From Terriglobia bacterium (GTDB lineage Bacteria > Acidobacteriota > Terriglobia > Acidiferrales > UBA7541), in NCBI GenBank assembly GCA_020073485.1, contig JAIQFB010000001.1:186001-250000 (forward strand): a DNA stretch of 64,000 bases, read 5' to 3'. Both the position numbers and the translations under genes were made by a program. Below, piece after piece: positions 61,713 to 64,000 of this stretch; positions within the stretch are counted from its first letter, which is position 1; the number at the start of each line of letters is the position of its first letter. A model generated the notes under the pieces. The model was not told the DNA's origin. It searched no databases and worked only from the letters and a program-made list of their open reading frames with translations.

Positions 61713-64000
61713 GTGTCGCGCACCGCGGAAGACATTCTGGAATTTGACCGGCTGCGCGAATTGCTGCGCCGTCAGACGACTTGCGCGCCGGGACGCCGCG
61801 CGGTCGACGCCCTCGCGTTTTCCCGTGATCGCGCGGCGCTCGACACTGTGTTTGCGTTGATCGCCGAAGCTATCGCCTGGCGGCGCGACGCCGGGGAACT
61901 AGGTTTCGGTTCGCTGGCCGACCCCGAGCAATGGCTTGCGGAGCTTGAATCGCCTGCCGCCGTGCTCGATCCGCGGAAGTTGCTCGATGCTGGAACGCTC
62001 GCCGACACCGTCGCGTGGCTGCGCGACGCTCTGCGCGACAACTTGCGCACCAGTGCCGCCAGCGGAGGGGGAAGTGCCGCGGGGAAATTCCCTCTGCTCA
62101 CGGCCCGCGCGGGCGCCATCGCCGACCTCCGGCCCCTCGCCGTGATGATTCGCCGGGCTGTGCTGCCGAACGGCGAAATCAGCGACGATGCTTCTCCCGA
62201 ACTGCGGCGCATTCGCGGCAGCGTGGCCCACACGCGCGACGCCGTGCGGAAATCGCTCGAACGCATCCTGCGCGCCCGCGGCAGCGAGGCGGGCGAGGAT
62301 TACGTCACGCTGCGCAACGACCGCTTCGTCATCCCCGTGCGTGCCGCCGACCGCCGCCAGGTGCAGGGTGTGGTGCACGCCGCCAGCGCCACAGGGCAAA
62401 CCGTGTTCGTCGAGCCGTTCGAGACCATCGAATTCAACAACCGGCTCGTGCAACTCTCCGAAGAGGAAGCTGCGGAAATTACGCGCATGCTCGCGGAGAT
62501 TTCCGACCGCCTGCGCGCAAATCTCGGCCCGCTGCGTTTTGCGGTGGAAACGATCGCCGAGCTGGATTCGGTCTTCGCGCGCGCGCGTTTCGCCCGCGAA
62601 TTCGATGGCACTTTGCCGGAGTTCACCACCCGATCAGCCGCCGGCGATTCCACCGGGCAGCCGTCGCTAGAATTAAAGGACGCGCGGCACCCCGTGCTCG
62701 CCGACACGTTGCGCGCGCACGGCCGCAGCATTGTGCCCATGTCCCTCGCACTCGGCGGCCCCTCGCCTTCGCCCGGGACGAGCGCGGAAACCGTGCTCGT
62801 CATCAGCGGCCCGAATACTGGAGGAAAAACCGTCGCCCTGAAAACTGTCGGCATGGCCGTCCTCTCGGCGCAATGCGGAATTCCCGTCGCCGCCGAGGCG
62901 GCGCGCCTGCCGCTGGTCGATCGTGTGCTCGTGGATATCGGCGATGAGCAATCGATTGCCGCCGATCTCTCCACGTTTTCCGCGCACATGCTGAATGTGC
63001 GCGCGATGCTCGAAGCGGCCACGCCCGATTCGCTCGTGTTGGTTGACGAGCTGGGCACGGGCACGGCTCCCGAAGAAGGCGCGGCCCTGGCCGTCGCCTT
63101 GCTCGATGAATTCCGCGAGCGCGGCTGCCTTACGCTAGCCACTACGCATCACGACCGCCTGAAGACCTACGCTTCGACCACGCCGGGCGTGCTCAACGCC
63201 GCCGTCGAATTTGATGAAATTAATTTGCGGCCGACCTACCGCCTGATGGTCGGCGTGCCGGGTGGTTCGAGCGGCATCGACATCGCGCGCCGCCTGGGGC
63301 TGCCCGCGCAAGTCATCGACCGCGCGCGCGCCCAGCTTTCGCCCGAAGCGCACGAAGCCGCCGCGCTGATCGCCTACCTGCATCGCAGCCGCGACGAACT
63401 CGAATCCCTGAAGCGCGAGGCCGTGCGCGCCGCGCAGGATTTCGCCGAGGAAAAAAAGCGCCTGCAGACCGAGTGGACCGACCGCCAGCGCACGCGCCTC
63501 AAGGAACTCGAGCACCAGTTCGCGCAGTTGCTCGAAAAGCACGAGAAAGAAGTGGCGCGCGCGATCGAAGCTATAAAAGAGCGCGAACTGCGCGCGCAAC
63601 TGGAAAAGCAAACGGGCCGGCGGCTCGTGAAAGCGCGCGGCGAGGCGCGCGAGGAAGCCGATGCCGCCACGGTCGCGCATCTTGCGGATTCCCAGGCCGA
63701 TCTGGGAATCGCCGCGGCGCAATCCGCAAAACCCGTCGCGGCGAGTGACCTCGTCCCCGGCGCGCGCGTCCGCGTGCGCGGCCTGCCCACTCCCGTGACG
63801 CTGCGCCGCCGCGACGACGCGAGCGCCGAAGTCGAGGCTGGGCCGCTGCGCATGAAAGTTCCCCTCACCGATATCACCGAAATCGTGGGCGCTCAGACTT
63901 CCGCGAAGGCGGGGCTGCCTCGCGGGGTTACCGTGCGCACGCAGCCGTCCGCCGAGCCCGCCGGAGAAGAAATCAATCTCATCGGCTGCACGGTTGAGGA
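61713..64000 (+). CDS. mutS2: Endonuclease MutS2, C-terminus beyond window
   Basis: Open from a GTG at 61713 to the edge, ~762 residues seen. The N-terminal clamp and lever region opens SRTAEDILEFDRLRELL and includes LRNDRFVIPVRAADR and FVEPFETIEFNNRLVQL. The MutS ATPase has Walker A GPNTGGKTVALKTVG, STFSAHMLNVRAMLE, Walker B LVLVDELGTGTAPEEG and TLATTHH. A long coiled coil (~540-680) follows. The last residues (EINLIGCTVEE) are where the C-terminal Smr nuclease domain normally begins, so that domain should lie just outside. MutS2 suppresses recombination or rescues stalled ribosomes, depending on species. Confidence 0.93.
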   Translation, partial: MSRTAEDILEFDRLRELLRRQTTCAPGRRAVDALAFSRDRAALDTVFALIAEAIAWRRDAGELGFGSLADPEQWLAELESPAAVLDPRKLLDAGTLADTVAWLRDALRDNLRTSAASGGGSAAGKFPLLTARAGAIADLRPLAVMIRRAVLPNGEISDDASPELRRIRGSVAHTRDAVRKSLERILRARGSEAGEDYVTLRNDRFVIPVRAADRRQVQGVVHAASATGQTVFVEPFETIEFNNRLVQLSEEEAAEITRMLAEISDRLRANLGPLRFAVETIAELDSVFARARFAREFDGTLPEFTTRSAAGDSTGQPSLELKDARHPVLADTLRAHGRSIVPMSLALGGPSPSPGTSAETVLVISGPNTGGKTVALKTVGMAVLSAQCGIPVAAEAARLPLVDRVLVDIGDEQSIAADLSTFSAHMLNVRAMLEAATPDSLVLVDELGTGTAPEEGAALAVALLDEFRERGCLTLATTHHDRLKTYASTTPGVLNAAVEFDEINLRPTYRLMVGVPGGSSGIDIARRLGLPAQVIDRARAQLSPEAHEAAALIAYLHRSRDELESLKREAVRAAQDFAEEKKRLQTEWTDRQRTRLKELEHQFAQLLEKHEKEVARAIEAIKERELRAQLEKQTGRRLVKARGEAREEADAATVAHLADSQADLGIAAAQSAKPVAASDLVPGARVRVRGLPTPVTLRRRDDASAEVEAGPLRMKVPLTDITEIVGAQTSAKAGLPRGVTVRTQPSAEPAGEEINLIGCTVE

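Overview
The window is high-GC and gene-dense and looks like a free-living soil Acidobacteriota genome. The evidence is the two ~1,120-1,150-residue Oar-type TonB-dependent receptors with an N-terminal carboxypeptidase-regulatory domain, the YncE-like propeller, the DUF6152 protein, the minimal microcompartment locus and the many dispersed palindromic repeats. No phage, insertion sequence, integrase or CRISPR array was seen; this is chromosomal backbone with accessory islands.

Layout. 1-1.9 kb: truncated Ig-like lipoprotein, small conserved protein, tRNA-Cys. 2-15 kb: an outer-membrane/electron-transfer region. It holds an Oar-like receptor preceded by a 30-codon cysteine-rich leader ORF and a terminator, a two-component system, a YncE-like protein, a second Oar-like receptor and a nine-haem cytochrome. 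15-24 kb: SulP transporter, ArnT-like glycosyltransferase, small TPR and zinc-ribbon proteins, lipase maturation factor, and an HGSNAT/DUF5009-type membrane protein with no conventional start codon. 24-34 kb: the phosphate regulon (phoB-phoR, phoU, pstSCAB, a second phoU). 34-43 kb: pirin, OM barrel, citrate synthase, then a signalling operon: diguanylate cyclase, ethylene-receptor-like histidine kinase, receiver, hybrid kinase. 43-48 kb: candidate sRNA, PilZ protein, diguanylate cyclase, MglA GTPase, cytochrome c, TPR protein, YvcK. 48-54 kb: glutamate dehydrogenase, class II aldolase, one BMC-H and three BMC-P shell genes, ruvAB, folK. 54-64 kb: pseudo-receiver, radical SAM protein, VOC and SYLF proteins, PBP4, LOG protein, and mutS2 running off the end.

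Four regulatory architectures stand out. (1) A near-leaderless ORF with six Cys codons in nine is followed by a 15-bp terminator and a competing antiterminator arm, upstream of an Oar-type receptor; this looks like cysteine-responsive attenuation. (2) An 18-bp element, TTTCAG-N5-ATTCAGG, occurs three times, each exactly 9 bp upstream of a -10-like hexamer, before the response-regulator operon, the YncE gene and the second Oar receptor; it probably defines that regulator's local regulon. (3) 7-bp direct repeats with an 11-bp period (PHO-box geometry) lie before phoB, phoU and pstS. (4) A histidine kinase carries an ethylene-binding-like domain in ungapped register with plant ETR1. All annotation is from reading the sequence; no database search was run.
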